Source of the DNA: Flaccisagitta enflata
Taxonomy: Eukaryota > Chaetognatha > Sagittoidea > Aphragmophora
Assembly (NCBI GenBank): GCA_965153355.1
Contig: OZ231126.1
Coordinates: 106,392,001 to 106,456,000 of the forward strand
DNA length: 64,000 nucleotides
Reading direction: 5' to 3'
Numbering within the stretch: the stretch's first letter is position 1; every line of letters starts with the position of its first letter. A program made the translations under genes and the position numbers. Below the pieces are notes generated by a model. That model had not been told where the DNA came from. It made no database searches and was given only the letters and a program-made list of their open reading frames with translations. Shown one piece after another: positions 10,781 through 22,479 of the stretch.

Positions 10781-12128
10781 TGTCTTGAAAGTGAGCTCAA
10801 TGCCAGAAATCTTTTTAAAGCAATGAACAAATGCATTCTTCCTCTTATTTCTTACTCGTTCGGTATCGTCCAGTGGACCAAAGAAGAACTGAAGGGGTAT
10901 GATACATTAATACGTAAGATGCTGCACATGTACCGGGCATTTGAACTAAAAAGTGACGTCGACCGATTATACCTCCCAAGAGATAGCGGTGGGCGCGACC
11001 TTATATCTGTCTGGGATGCATTTCAAAGTGCAACAAGCCAAATTTCCCATGCATTTAAAGTTACCGACAACCATATCCTCAGTCAATGCCTAGCTGTGGA
11101 AGAAAAATGCCTCTTCTCTAACTTGTCCCGTGCAGACAAACATGAAGCTAATTTAAAGATTGTACTGCCAGATAACTTCCATGAAAAGCCAATCATGGCC
11201 CAAGCTAGGACCAAAGCAAAACTAGTATAGTAGGATGCAACAAAACTTCCATGAAAAGCCAATCATGGCCCAAGCTAGGACCAAAGCAAAACTAGTATAG
11301 TAGGATGCAATTAGCAAGGCCCGGGCTGACTCCTATACCACAAAACCGCAACATGGTGCCTATGCCCGCTTACTGAATGCCTATGTCCTAGACCCACATA
11401 CTAAGAGCTACATATGTGGGGCCCAGGAATAAGCAGTAATAACAAAATTCCACGAGAAACACATACTGAGGAATAGCTGTGATGATGTTTGCCGCGCCTG
11501 TAAAAAAGATCCTGAGACCATTTTCCATATAGTGGGGGCATGTGATGCACTTGCAAAAAGAGAATATTTCACCCGCCACAAAAATATATGCAAGTACCAC
11601 CACTTCAAAATCATGCACCACTTCCAATTTGCTACGGGTGAAAACTGGTACAAACATGAACCTGCTGATGTTGTCAGGAACGAACATGTTGAAATAATCT
11701 ATGATCAAGTCCTAACAATGTCACGGCCTATTGGTGCTAATCGCCCAGATATCATTATAAAAGATAGATTGGCAAAGAAGACTCTCATTATTGATGTGGC
11801 TTGTCCGGTCGACACTAATGTGGGAAAGAAAGAACGAGAAAAAGTTGCTAAATATGCAGGACTTAGGGTTGAAGTGGAGAGAATGTGGGGTATGAATGCA
11901 GAAACAGTCCCTGTTATTGTGGGTGGCCTTGGTGCTATTACTAGAAACCTTGGGGATGAGCTAAAATCCCAGGCAGCCCCGACCCATTTATGTGCCAAAA
12001 AATCAGCCTCCGGGGATCAAAGAAAATCCTCCAGGATGTTCTGCGGAGAAGAAGATAAAGAAATACTCGCCGCCTATGATATCATGCCCAAGAAAATAAA
12101 AACCCACAAACCAAAGATCACATTCTAA
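10781..12128 (+). pseudogene. R2-like LINE: thumb, zinc knuckle and restriction-like endonuclease
   Basis: The first part encodes the thumb region (LNARNLFKAMNKCILPLISY, WTKEELKGYD, RLYLPRDSGGRDL). It is broken by two adjacent in-frame TAG codons and by a 67-bp tandem duplication at 11174-11310. The frame then encodes HGAYARLLNAYV, passes another stop (TAA at about 11430), and carries a knuckle C-X2-C-X8-H-X4-C (CRACKKDPETIFHIVGAC, about 11492-11545). The last 198 codons include RPDIIIKD and LIIDVACP with 14 residues between the acidic positions, the R/KPD-X12-14-D signature of the PD-(D/E)XK endonuclease of R2-group LINEs, which nicks the target DNA. The frame ends at TAA 12126-12128. Non-functional because of stops, duplication and insertions. 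Confidence 0.9.
11174..11310 (+). repeat. 67-bp perfect tandem duplication in the LINE
   Basis: Segments 11174-11240 and 11244-11310 read identically and are offset by 70 bp, which shifts the reading frame. The lack of divergence implies it is younger than the stops around it. Confidence 0.93.
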
Positions 12129-12196
12129 GACAGATTTCTATGTCAGTTTTAAGTTCTAAGTCAGTTCTAAGTTCTAAGACAGTGTGTAAGCCCGCA

Positions 12197-12330
12197 TTTT
12201 TAGTCGCTTGCACGCGACTCTACAACCCGCCCCGTCTGCCGGTCGGTCCGTCGGTCCGTAACACTGCTTTTTTTTGTCTTTTTGGTTTTTTTTTAGTTCC
12301 TGCCCATGGATTTACTGTTTTTTTTTCTAA
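12197..12330 (-). mobile_element. Family A SINE-like element, truncated
   Basis: Reads TTTTTAGTCGCTTGCACGCG then GTCGGTCCGTCGG-type sequence, then T-runs and TTCCTGCCCATGG. The GTATCCGGCC end is lost. Confidence 0.6.
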
Positions 12331-12876
12331 AAAGCGCCCCGGGCGCTTTTGGAATTAAAATATGACTTTGCTTTTTAACCCTCCAATAAGCGCCCCCTTT
12401 AAATTGTAAATGAAGTGTCATTCAGTCTACCTCATTCATGAAAGGCTACCGAAATGCTAGATTTGACTCAAAATGGAGATATTCATTCCATATATCTGTT
12501 TGAAAGTCTTTGAAAATGATTCATTGTCTTATGCAATTTCATCGTTTTATTCACTATTTCTGTCCAAATCTCTGAATGGTGTAAAATTAAAAAAAAGGAG
12601 GGGAGGGGCGCTTTTTGGAGGGGGGGCGCTTTTTAGAAAAAATACGGTATACCTAATTCAGCATAAACAACTTTTGATTTCATCAATGTTTACGCGTGAT
12701 AGGTTCCTGCGCTGCTTTTCAGACTGACCACGCCATAGCACCTCTATAAGAAGCTCTGTCCATCCGTCCATCCATCGGTCACGCTCGAATAAAAATTCGC
12801 TAAAAATGTTTGAAATCAATAGAAAACTCATTTCGTTCATCATTGATGATACTCGTCATTTCATTCACTAATACTA

Positions 12877-13640
12877 CAGGGCCATCAATCTCAACCGAAA
12901 AAAAGTATTAAGCTATTTAGCCTCAATGCTTCCTTCTCATGATCTGAAATCAATTTTCTCTTTAAGTACTATGTTTGACGTTAGTTGTGTCAAAATTTCA
13001 TTGGTCTAGGTTAAATAGTTTGTCTATAACCTCAATATGAAGTAATTTTGGTATTAACAGCTGAGGTGAAATTAAAACATTGCTTACAAAAGTGTTTATC
13101 TTCAAATTGCTCTCATTTCTAAACCAGTAGAGCTACATATACCAGATTGATCTCAAATGAAAGATAATTTCAAGTAGTTCTTAATATTTTCTTTGGTTGG
13201 TGATTAAATTGGCATAAACAGTAAGTTTCATGTTCTTGACAACAATTTTTTTGTTGTCAAAATTCCTTCAATTTTGGATTTTCAATTAAAAGTACAACAA
13301 ATAGATTCAAGACGGTTTTCCTCTTATCGATAGCTAAATTTACATTAGATTATCTTTCATTTGAGACCAATCTGGCATCTGTAGCTCACGCCGTTTAGAA
13401 ATGAGACCAATCTAAAGAGGAGCTGCTTTGTCAAACAACAATATTCCTATATCTTACTCCTGAAACTGCTCATACTTTAAATTTTCATAAAATGAAAACT
13501 ATTTGCCCCAAGTCTATGAAATTTTGATACAAAAAACGTCAAACAATGTTCTTTAAGGAATAACTGATTTCAGATCACTCATTTGACGCATCTCTGATAA
13601 AAAGCTTAAAAGAATTTTTCAAACGAGATTGATGGCTGTG
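12877..13640. mobile_element. 764-bp foldback element
   Basis: The left end CAGGGCCATCAATCTC is matched by the right end read inverted, CACAGCCATCAATCTC. The arms remain alignable inward: TTTGACGTTAG...TGTCAAAATTTCAT at 12973-13003 pairs with the inverted right arm at about 13525-13550, and TCTCATTTCTAAACC (about 13115) pairs with the segment near 13395. No coding capacity and no clear target duplication. A CAGGG start is common for hAT-type ends; that is only suggestive. Confidence 0.72.
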
Positions 13641-13692
13641 CATCTTCCAAAAAAAAATCTTCCAACCTCCAAATCTATTTTATTCATCTATT

Positions 13693-13908
13693 TTATTCAT
13701 TTCGAATGTGGCAACCGACGTTGAGATTCATGAGCAATAGAACCAAATCATCCACATATAACGAGTAAAAATCGGGTGATAGGATACCGCCCTGTCTCAC
13801 ACCTGCTGCGATGCAAAACCATTCACTATATGTGTCGTCCCATCTAACACGGCAATAGAGTTCTCCATACCATGAAATGATGATGTCGAGAAAGAGAAGT
13901 GGACGCAT
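13693..13908 (-). pseudogene. CR1/L2-type LINE reverse transcriptase fragment
   Basis: A 71-codon frame encodes WYGELYCRVRWDDTYSEWF, then AAGVRQGGILSPDFYSLYV and DDLVLLL. The GVRQGGILSP...Y(V/I)DDL order is the fingers/palm region preceding the catalytic YADD box in CR1/L2/Jockey-like LINEs; the YADD box itself is absent. Only this scrap survives, between a foldback element (12877-13640) and a minisatellite. Confidence 0.8.
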
Positions 13909-14028
13909 GGATAAATGGTAGGTTATGTGCTTACAGATGGCACCAATCAGAATATCTCAAAATGAATACCCTAAGCACAATACAGGTTCTGCTGGTTGCA
14001 GTCGTAATTGATGACAGGGTAGAGCTTG

Positions 14029-14265
14029 GGATAGGTTTGATAGAGCTCGGGAAAGGTCTGATAGAGCTCGGGATAGGCCTGAAAAAACTCGGGATAGGTC
14101 TGATAGAGCTAGGTATAGTCTGATAGAGCTAGGGATATGTCCGATGGGGCTAGGGATAGGTCCCATGGAGCTAGGGATAGCTAAGGATTAATAACGCCCG
14201 GTGGGATAGGTCTGATAGAGCTAAGAATGGTCTGATAGAGCTAGGGATAGGTCTGATGGAGCTAG
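14029..14265. repeat. 21-bp minisatellite (GGTCTGATAGAGCT core)
   Basis: About ten imperfect units of GGGATAGGTCTGATAGAGCT. A related block occurs just before the hAT-like element at about 19330-19370, followed in both places by a CACCGTNTTGGC segment, so the two loci are copies of one larger repeat. Confidence 0.85.
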
Positions 14266-14287
14266 GGATAGCTATGAAATAATAATG

Positions 14288-14690
14288 CTCGGCGCACCGT
14301 CTTGGCCCATGTATCCAGCCTTGTTGCATTACTGCTCCTGCCCTACTATCTGAGACTGGATTGCCGTGTATCTGGCCTTGTTTTTTTCATGAAAATAAGA
14401 CGCATTGGACAAGTTCTTTTTAGTTGCGGACACGCAACTCTTTAAGAGGCTTTGTCCGTACGTCGGTCTTTTGGTCCGTTGGTCCATTGGTCACACACAA
14501 GTTGTCACGCTCAAGTTGAAAAAGCGAAAAAACTCGCATTTATGATGCTGCAGTTGGTATTGTTTATGTGTGAGTGTGTTGGAGGGGGTTGGGGTGAGGC
14601 TGGGGGTTGGATGCCCCTGCCCACCCGTCCGCAACGACATTGTGACCCCGCGTCACTTGTTTGTAATTGCACTTGTATCCATAATCTTTC
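14288..14690 (-). mobile_element. Family A SINE-like copies, two in tandem
   Basis: A partial copy (14288-14392) shows GTATCCAGCCTTGTT and then GTATCTGGCCTTGTT, so its terminal block is duplicated. A second copy starts TTTTTAGTTGCGGACACGCA at 14417 and ends near CCCGTCCGCAACGACATTGTG at about 14650. The hairpin in the second copy is AGTTGCG/CGCAACT, again with both arms changed. Confidence 0.6.
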
Positions 14691-14739
14691 TTTCGAATGT
14701 TCAAAAAGGACACATTTGGTGTTGAAAGATGAACATTGA

Positions 14740-14897
14740 ATGTCGAATGATAAACATTCAATGACAGAACTTAAACGTTCGATGTCAAAACATAAACAGG
14801 GGCCATTCAATGTTAAAACATAAACATTGGATGTAAAAACATAAACCTTCGATGTCAAAACATAGACATTCAATGTCAAAACGTAAACATTCGATGT

Positions 14898-14978
<81 letters not shown>
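14740..14978. repeat. About 24-bp minisatellite followed by (AC)n
   Basis: Units containing AACATTCGATGTCAAAACAT repeat five to seven times (14740-14898) and run into an (AC)n tract (14899-14978). Confidence 0.85.
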
Positions 14979-14979
<1 letters not shown>

Positions 14980-15221
14980 ACTCGATTCTTTTTTAGGTGG
15001 GCCAAAGTACATCTATAACTGGCTGTGTCTGTGGGTTAGTTGGTTAGTTGGTCGGTAATGTACATGTAGGGTTACAAAATGAAACGTCATGTTTGAAACT
15101 GAATTCAGAGACATGCTGAGTGCATAATCTGGCAGGAATAACGCTTTTAGCCCATATTCAGGCTAACAACTCAAAAGTAACTTGACTTTAAAATTTACCA
15201 AAAAAATCATTCACTACAATA

Positions 15222-15390
<169 letters not shown>

Positions 15391-15404
15391 CGTTACTACA
15401 AGGA

Positions 15405-15485
15405 AACGATGAACGAGCCTGTGAGCGGAGTGAGCGGTGCGAGCGAACGAACATAGCGAGCAAAACCGAGTGGCCCATTTAAAAC
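15405..15485 (+). repeat. Family C repeat (GAGCGAACGAACATAGCGAG...CCGAGTGGCCC)
   Basis: A GAGCG-rich segment ending AACATAGCGAGC...ACCGAGTGGCCCATTTAAA. Related copies are at 50575-50715 (same strand), and inverted at 16505-16750 and about 59500-59545. Confidence 0.65.
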
Positions 15486-15565
15486 GCAATTGTTATGTGT
15501 CGGTCGGTCGATCAAATCTACCACAGGTCGATATACCACAGATCAATAGTAAAGAGTAAAAAAAC

Positions 15566-15700
15566 AAGGCCGGATATACCGTTACCTTTGTAGCATGCAG
15601 GTGGGCAGGGGCGGCAAAAAAAAAAGTGTGACGGACCAACTGACCGACCAAAAGACAGACGGACAGAGCGGGTTGTAGAGTCCGTGTTCGCAACTAGGAA
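15566..15700 (+). mobile_element. Family A SINE-like element
   Basis: Reads CAAGGCCGGATATACCGTTA, GCAGGTGGGCAGGGGCGGC, GACGGACCAACTGACCGACC, and ends GTAGAGTCCGTGTTCGCAAC. A diverged relative follows at about 15750-15825 (GGACAGTGCC...GATGCAAGGACGCATC). Confidence 0.65.
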
Positions 15701-16504
15701 TGATGCACATTTTCATCGAAATCATGAAAGATATTGAGTTATTGATGAATGTGCAAACAACCCACCAACGGACAGATGGACGGACAGTGCCTATTATCAA
15801 GATGCAAGGACGCATCTAAAAATTGTAAAAGCGAAGACAAAAACGATGAAAAATGCCAATTCAAAACGCTAGGTGCATAACACCCTGTGCAGGAAATTTG
15901 GCACAAACATTTTGACACAAAAATGATATTTCTAGATGACCCAGTGAGTTGAAATTTAAAATGTAGTATCCTGATTAGCTCTACTAAATGTAAGAATGCG
16001 CCATTACTCAATCCCACGACTGCTCTCTGCCATAGAAGGCTTCAAACTAGAAATGCGGCGTTAGATTTTGATGGATTTTTACTGGCAAAATTTGGTGAAG
16101 GGAAACACTTACACTTGAGGCCATTTTAGAACTACTGGGGTGGTCTGAAGTCAGCAGTGTATGCAGGGGGTTACCAAATTAGGTCCCTCGATGCATTGCA
16201 GCACCAAATCCAAGCCAAAATCTGCAAAATTGACCAACAAGTCATCATCTATCTTTTCCACTCAATCAAAGACAGTATCGTTAAATCCACAGCAGATAGA
16301 TCCTAATCGACCTTCATATGAAATGATATTTTCCAACTTCATTACTGCTTTTTGGCTCTTACATATTAAAAATAATAATTCCTTAGTATTCCAGCACTAT
16401 TTCTGACAGATTTTATCTTTTTTGAACAGTTGTTGATTGTCTTATTGGACTTGTGCCAAATTTCCTGCTCAGGGTGTTACGTTAGCTTACTACTTGAGGT
16501 GTAT

Positions 16505-16750
16505 TTCTAGTACAGAACCGCAATTTTAACAGGCCACCCAATCGCTTGCTACGTTTGTTTGCTCACACCGCTCATTTGCTTTGCTACACCTGCTTTGCTA
16601 CACCCGCTTTGCTATGCCCACTTTGCTACGCTTGCTTCTCTCAGCCCACTTCGCTAAGCTTGCTTCGCTACGCTCGACACGCTCGCTTCTCTACGCACGC
16701 TTTGCTGCGCTCCGTTCACGGGCTCGCTCACTCACTTCGCTCACTCCCTC
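16505..16750 (-). repeat. Family C repeat, long inverted copy
   Basis: Starts ...GGCCACCCAATCGCTTGCTA and continues as a run of GCTTTGCTAC / CACTTCGCTC units to about 16750, an expanded version of the GAGCGAGCG block seen in the other copies. Confidence 0.55.
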
Positions 16751-16907
16751 ATGGGACCATTGAAAAATTTAAATATGATCATATGTGTTCAGGCTGTTAA
16801 CGCGATCAACAGGAATAAATGGAAATCCAGATATGATAATTCATTACGCGAGATAAAAGACAATGCTAAAAATTTGTTTGAGTGTGCGTGTGACTTTTTT
16901 TTCAGAA

Positions 16908-17072
16908 CCAGGCCGGATACACAGCTACGCCAGTTGCGTGCGGTTGTGCGGGGGCAGGTGAGAAAGTCAATTGGGCATTTGGGCAGGAGCGGTGAGCTGA
17001 AAAAGCTCATAAACGCCAAAAAAGTGAATAGTTGCTAAAGCATTAGATGGTCAGCGGTACCCGTGCCCTGCC
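16908..17072 (+). mobile_element. Family A 5' half joined to a family B head
   Basis: CCAGGCCGGATACACAGCTA, GCGGGGGCAGGTGAG and GGGCAGGAGCGGTGAGC are family A. After CGCCAAAAAAGTGAATAGTT the sequence changes to the family B head (GCATTAGATGGTCAGCGG, TACCCGTGCCC). The same A-to-B switch occurs at about 27990-28005. Confidence 0.6.
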
Positions 17073-18092
17073 TACACTGTCTTTAAATCGGAATGATAAA
17101 TATCAAACCTTTATCACTCCTAAACTACTTGGAAAAAAGTTTTGAAATGTGAGAAATTCACTGCGGTTTTGTTATGCAAAACTTCAATCTATGGTTATGA
17201 AAAGGTGAGGATCAGCAAATCATCAAAAAAAGAGGATTTTTAGGAGCTAAATCACTTATTTCGCATGTTCTTTTTACATTAATCACATTATTTGCTTACT
17301 ATTTCAAAACATAATCAAATGGAACCCTAAGATTGGTGTGAAATTTAACAAGAGATTTTTTTGAATATTCCCCCAGGGGGGATAAAATCAAGTGGTTTAG
17401 AGATGGGGAAGAAAATCAAGTTTGGAAAAAGAAATAAGAAAATTTTTGAAGATTTAACACTTTTGGCAGTGCCAAAAGGTAATTTGTAATTACTACAACA
17501 CTTTCTAACACTATTAAACCCTAAAATATACTGTTTTATAGCTTTGAGGGTAAAAAAAAGCAAAGATTTTAACATGCAACGCGGGGAAGAAAATCAAATG
17601 CAGGGGGAGGGGGAATAAAACCAAAATCCACTCAACTTTATACACCCCGGTTTGTTTTTTTTTGTTTTTGATGATTTCAGTCAATTTTCCAGAATTTGAT
17701 ATCTGGATCACAGCAGAATTTTTTCTTAAATTAGTCGTACTCTCATGTAACATCCAAATTTTCTCAATTTTTTGACAGAACTGTTGTCTGTGATATATTT
17801 GTTGCCACTTGAGACCATCCCCATGGTTACAGCTTATTTTATTCAGAAATGGCATGCAAATAAAGGGAGCTTCTTCATGGAAGAAAATATGGAAAAATTG
17901 ACTTTGTTTCCAAAGTGAACTTTATTTGATGTTACACCAATCCTCATCTATTCTATACTCCAAATTGCGGTTTTACATGACAAAACCGCAGTATATTACC
18001 AGCATTCCCTGAAAATTTGAAAACTTTTTGCCAAGTAGTTTAGGAGTAACAAAGGTTTAACATTTATCATTCCGATTTAAAGATGGTGTAAG
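17071..18092. mobile_element. 1.0 kb foldback element nested in a family B element
   Basis: The left end TACACTGTCTTTAAATCGG pairs with the right end read inverted, TACACCATCTTTAAATCGG. The arms stay alignable for at least 130 bp (CTCCTAAACTACTTGG and TGCGGTTTTGT occur in both). The interior is AT-rich without coding capacity. A family B head precedes it (17033-17072) and a family B tail-like GGTCAGCGGCTCCAAAGGGG follows (about 18125), so it appears to sit inside a B copy. Confidence 0.75.
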
Positions 18093-18282
18093 AAGGTTGT
18101 GAATGAAGTTGAGGGGGGGGAGCCGGTCAGCGGCTCCAAAGGGGTCCATGACCTTTGCTTCCACACAAAGAAAGAAAAAAAAAAGAAAGAAAGAATGACC
18201 CACGGACCAACAAACAGAAAGGATTGCGTGTCCGCAACTAAATATGCACAACCCCTAACCTTTGGTATATTTTCAATGTTTG

Positions 18283-18341
18283 CGTGTGTGTGTGTGAGTG
18301 TGTGTGTGTGTGTGTGTGAGTGTGAGTGTGAGTGTGAGTGA

Positions 18342-18385
<44 letters not shown>

Positions 18386-18410
18386 CTGTGTGTGTGTGTG
18401 TCTGTGTGGT
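18283..18410. repeat. (GT)n with GTGA variants
   Basis: GT dinucleotide tract containing GTGTGA variant units. Confidence 0.95.
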
Positions 18411-18504
18411 TCACAGGTGGAAAGAAAATTAAAAGGAAGTCTTGAAGAACTTCCGAATATTAACTTTTTATTAGGTCTGACAAATTGCGGAATCTTAGTG
18501 ACAA

Positions 18505-18511
<7 letters not shown>

Positions 18512-18597
<86 letters not shown>

Positions 18598-18600
18598 TTC
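18512..18600. repeat. (CT)n microsatellite
   Basis: CT tract, followed by a diverged GTCATCGTC-type trinucleotide region to about 18720. Confidence 0.97.
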
Positions 18601-18904
18601 TTTCCCGTTCTCTTTCATCGTCATCAAAGTCATCGTTGTTGTCGTCATCGCGTTGCTGTCATCGTCTTCGCCGTTGTGGTTGTGTTCACGGTTGTTATGG
18701 TCTTCCTCATTGTCGTAATCATCCATTCACAGCGTAACCATTTAAAAACAAAAAGCAAGTATATATAACGTACATAAAAACGATTGAGTAAGAATGTGTG
18801 ATTTAAGACCATAAGAACATATAAACTGAGTCTAAGAGCATCGTTGTGGCCCCTCCCCACCGGTCCATGACAATTTTGAACTTTTCATCTTTAGTCGCGT
18901 GATT

Positions 18905-18960
<56 letters not shown>

Positions 18961-19010
18961 TTTTTCTTTTTTTCTTTCTTTATTTCTCTTTTTCTTTTTT
19001 TTCTTTCTGT
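18905..19010. repeat. (TTTC)n microsatellite replacing a family A body
   Basis: The tract begins directly after TTTAGTCGCGTGA, the first 13 bases of a family A copy, so the rest of that copy has been lost or overgrown. Confidence 0.9.
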
Positions 19011-19089
19011 TGTTCGTTCTTATAAATAAGAAAGTGTATGAAGTTCAATTCAAGTGTCTGTCTCCGTCCATGTGAGTGGTTTATATTCT

Positions 19090-19220
19090 TAGCTGAGGAC
19101 ACGTAAGTGTCCCTCCATGATGCATTGGTTGGAAAGTGTGAAAACACTCATTTGAGATGTGTGAGGATGTGGAGGGAGGTTGTATGCCTCTGCCCACCCG
19201 TCCCCCACGATATTGTAACC
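19090..19220 (-). mobile_element. Family A relative (diverged)
   Basis: Reads TTAGCTGAGGACACGTAAGT, TGATGCATTGGTTGG, and CTCTGCCCACCCGTCCCCCA followed by GTAACCCAGCG; most similar to the copy at 14417-14690. Confidence 0.5.
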
Positions 19221-19395
19221 CAGCGTTTATTGCATGATTAAAGAATAGGTAACATATCACTAAAATAACAGGGCTGGGAGGGCTGTTTTAGCTGCGCACT
19301 AGCACTGCTATAAGAGATACCGTTAGGTCGGATAAGAGCTTGGGATAGGTCTGAGAGAGCTTGGAAAAGGTTTAAGACTTGTTAACACTAGGTGC

Positions 19396-20168
19396 CTGGG
19401 TTGTCAAAAAAGCCACTTTTTTGAAAAAAAACAGTTTTAGCCGGCTAAAATGGATTAAACCGGCTAAAATCCTGTGTTTTTTCAAACGCCAGATTTTTTC
19501 AAAAATGCGCTATGGAAGTAGTAGCAATCAGTATAAATATGCTAGAATAATGTGGATATATAGTGCTAGATGAGAAAAAAAGCTGCACTTGACCTTGTTA
19601 GCAATGGAATCAATAAAAGTTGGAGCTGCAGTCACCTTTTGATGTTTCTCACCTGCTCAATCCTAAGTCACCGTTTCATCCTATGAGTATGATGAAGAGT
19701 AAGAGAAATGATCAGGGATCAGGGATATGATCAGGGAAATATTCAGAGATATGATCAGAGATTGTAATTTGTGGTTCAATTCACGATTAAATTATTAAAA
19801 TATAATGAATTTAATGATATACCAATAAGGCGCATTTTTGAAAAAAAATTTGGAATTTTCCCCTGCCACTAGCAACACAGATAACTAAAGAGAGAAAAGA
19901 GGTGTATGATTTTGAGAGGAATACAAAAAAGAGGTGTATGATTTTGAGAGGAAAACAACAGCTGCTCTGAAGTCAGGACAAGAAAAAAGTTGTTGAAAAA
20001 AAACCTGGTTTTTGGGAAATTTGGGATATTTGGTGATTTTACAAAAAATATTTTGAAAAGAGCCAATTTTAGCTGGCTTTTTTCAAAAATCATTTGAAAA
20101 AAGCCAATTTAGTCCAGCTGGTTTAATCCAGCTTTTTTCAAGTGGCTAAAATTAGCGTGACAACCCAG
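19396..20168. mobile_element. 773-bp hAT-like foldback MITE with 8-bp TSD
   Basis: The element begins CTGGGTTGTCA and ends TGACAACCCAG. It is flanked by a perfect 8-bp duplication CTAGGTGC (19388-19395 and 20169-20176). The arms contain matching TTTTAGCCGGCTAAAA and TTTTTTCAA blocks. There is no transposase. A related uninterrupted site (GCTCGGCGCACCGTCTTGGC, about 14278) resembles the joined flanks, which supports insertion into a pre-existing repeat. Superfamily inferred from duplication length and end sequence. Confidence 0.88.
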
Positions 20169-20227
20169 CTAGGTGCACCGTATTGGCATAGGCGATTTTC
20201 TATTGTTACAGTTTGTTTTAGGCGATT

Positions 20228-20315
20228 TTTTAGGTGCGCCTTAGCATCTCTGTTTATAAGAGGCTCTGTCCATTGGTCGGTCGGGTAGTCAGTCCGCCAC
20301 GCTCGAGTGAAAAAT
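20228..20315 (-). mobile_element. Family A relative, partial
   Basis: TTTTTAGGTGCGCCTTAGCA then TATAAGAGGCTCTGTCCATT and GGTCGGTCGGG. It shares the TATAAGAGGCT...GTCCNT segment with copies near 12750 and 58590, suggesting a subfamily. Confidence 0.5.
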
Positions 20316-20897
20316 TGCAGAAAATTCTTAGAATCACATGAGAACTCATGATTTATGTTACTCCGTTTGAAAAAGTTGTAGTCATGAAATATTGGAGAAA
20401 GGGAAAATCTCTAAAATGTGTTTGGCATTTCTCATGGAAAACCAGATCAAATATCTGATTGTTATATCAGATGACATAAAACCATGTGAACTTTATGTAA
20501 TAAATGATGGTTGTGATGCCTTTGGGTTTATTAGTAATTGGACTTTTATCAGAGCTGCAATTATAAGAAAACATGAAATGTGGAGGTGGGAGGGACGTTG
20601 ACCGGCCATTTCACTGTGCTGCCAATCTGCTTTTTTTGACGCATGAGGCATTTTGGGAGGTTTTTATTGCGTTGAAAGAAAATAGAGTAATAGACTGATG
20701 AACTTTGCACTTATATACATACAATATGTTATGAATTGTTTTCATAGACATATATAAGGATGTATTTTTGTGAAAATAACCTTATGAGGTAAAGAAATGT
20801 CAATTCAGTAAAATAGTGCTGGGATTTGTTCTTTCAGCCAGCGAGGACAAAGAGACATGGAAAATGACAAACACCAATAACAACAAAAGTAAAAACA

Positions 20898-20899
20898 GC

Positions 20900-20970
<71 letters not shown>

Positions 20971-20977
20971 GAACAAC

Positions 20978-21009
<32 letters not shown>

Positions 21010-21010
21010 A
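20898..21010. repeat. (CAA)n microsatellite
   Basis: CAA trinucleotide tract. Confidence 0.97.
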
Positions 21011-22479
21011 AAAAAAACAACAACAGCAAAAACAACGGCGATATGAGTTTGTCGCTGACTACCACGTGTTTCCGGACGCTAGAGTGACGAGACGCAAATT
21101 CGGTCTGCGAAATTATATTTATAAGAATCATTATTTTGTAAACAAACAAACGTTAGAAAACATCGATCTATATTAATCTATATTAATCTATATCGATCTA
21201 TATTAGTCTATATCAACCAATATCAACTCTTATCAGTCTAGTACCTGCGAAACTTCAACGTAATTCCAGCATAAACGGGTAACCAGGCATTAATTGATAT
21301 TACGCATATTTAATCTGAAAAGGATGAGAGAACCATTAGTATTACTTCGGCTTCCTTTCTTATAAACGCAAAAATAAGGAAAAAAGGGAAAAAATTAAGG
21401 ACGAACGATTTCTTAACCAATGTATATACGTTCTAAAGAAGAGGAAATATTCAGAGCGAGCCTTTGGCAAATTTGGGCAAATTTGGAATCTTTAGAATTG
21501 AGAGAGCGACGGAGGAGGAAAGTTAAAACTAACTCGAGTAAGTTAAGACTCAAAAAACAAATGATCAACCGCGGAGACCGCCACACCCCCCACCGGGAAG
21601 CTAACAAACATGCTGCCCGCCAAAACGCGCGTAAAATGGATATAAACATTCACGTGACAAACATGAAAATCTAAAAACATTCAAATCTTACTAAATTTTG
21701 CCTTTATCATCTTAAGCGGAATCGGGGGGAACAATGAATCAGCTAGGGCAAAATGAAATCTAGGATAAATGGTTCTCTTTCTAAATTCGTAAGAAAGCAA
21801 TAATCAGATATCACTTAGAAAACGGGAAAGGAAAAGAAAAAAGTACACTCAAAAATATTACTGCCTGGAGCCTCAAAGTGGTCATGACAATCTAAGAATG
21901 CAGAAGAAATAAAGAAAAGCACCTCTGACTGCATTGTGTAGAAGATGCAAATGAAATAACTTCAAAAATGAAAGATAAGCATCGTTAATTTCATGGTAAT
22001 TGTCAACGCAAAAAAAATGTAAACAATAACAACCTTCCTTCTGCCCCCCACGTCTGAGATTCCCATCGACGTCGAATTCTAAAGAACCATGGAGAGTAAA
22101 CAGTTAGGAAACGACGGGATAGTCATAGGAGCAGAAGTGTAGTAGTCATTGTAGCGAAGAAGTCGTAGGAGCAAATCGTTGGAGCGAAGGATGAGAGGGC
22201 GTTGATGTATTTCTAGAGCCGGAATTTATATCACTTTTTTCCATAATTTTGATGGCGTAATAACAACGACATTATTATCATGAAAGTAATAGGAGCAAAA
22301 AACTAACTGGCGAGGAGGAACTATGAAAGAGGGAGAGTAGTAAAGACATTAACAATGGAATATATCACTGAAAATAATATCTTCTTCCCGTCGGATGATT
22401 ATGAATTTTCCATCGTATGTTAGATTTTCCCCAAAAGATCATAATTCGGTAAAGGCTCTATTTTGATTTACCACTCATT
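21011..22479. other. No recognised gene
   Basis: A 12-bp tandem repeat (ATCTATATTA core) lies at about 21168-21235. The 84-codon frame at 21420-21674 is rich in Arg and Lys and matches nothing I know. The part next to 22480 could contain 3' non-coding sequence or LTR remains of the BEL/Pao fragment, but I could not define LTR ends. Confidence 0.4.

Noticed and set aside
21420-21674. 84-codon Arg/Lys-rich frame
   Set aside because: No recognisable motif and overlapped by an equally long frame on the other strand.
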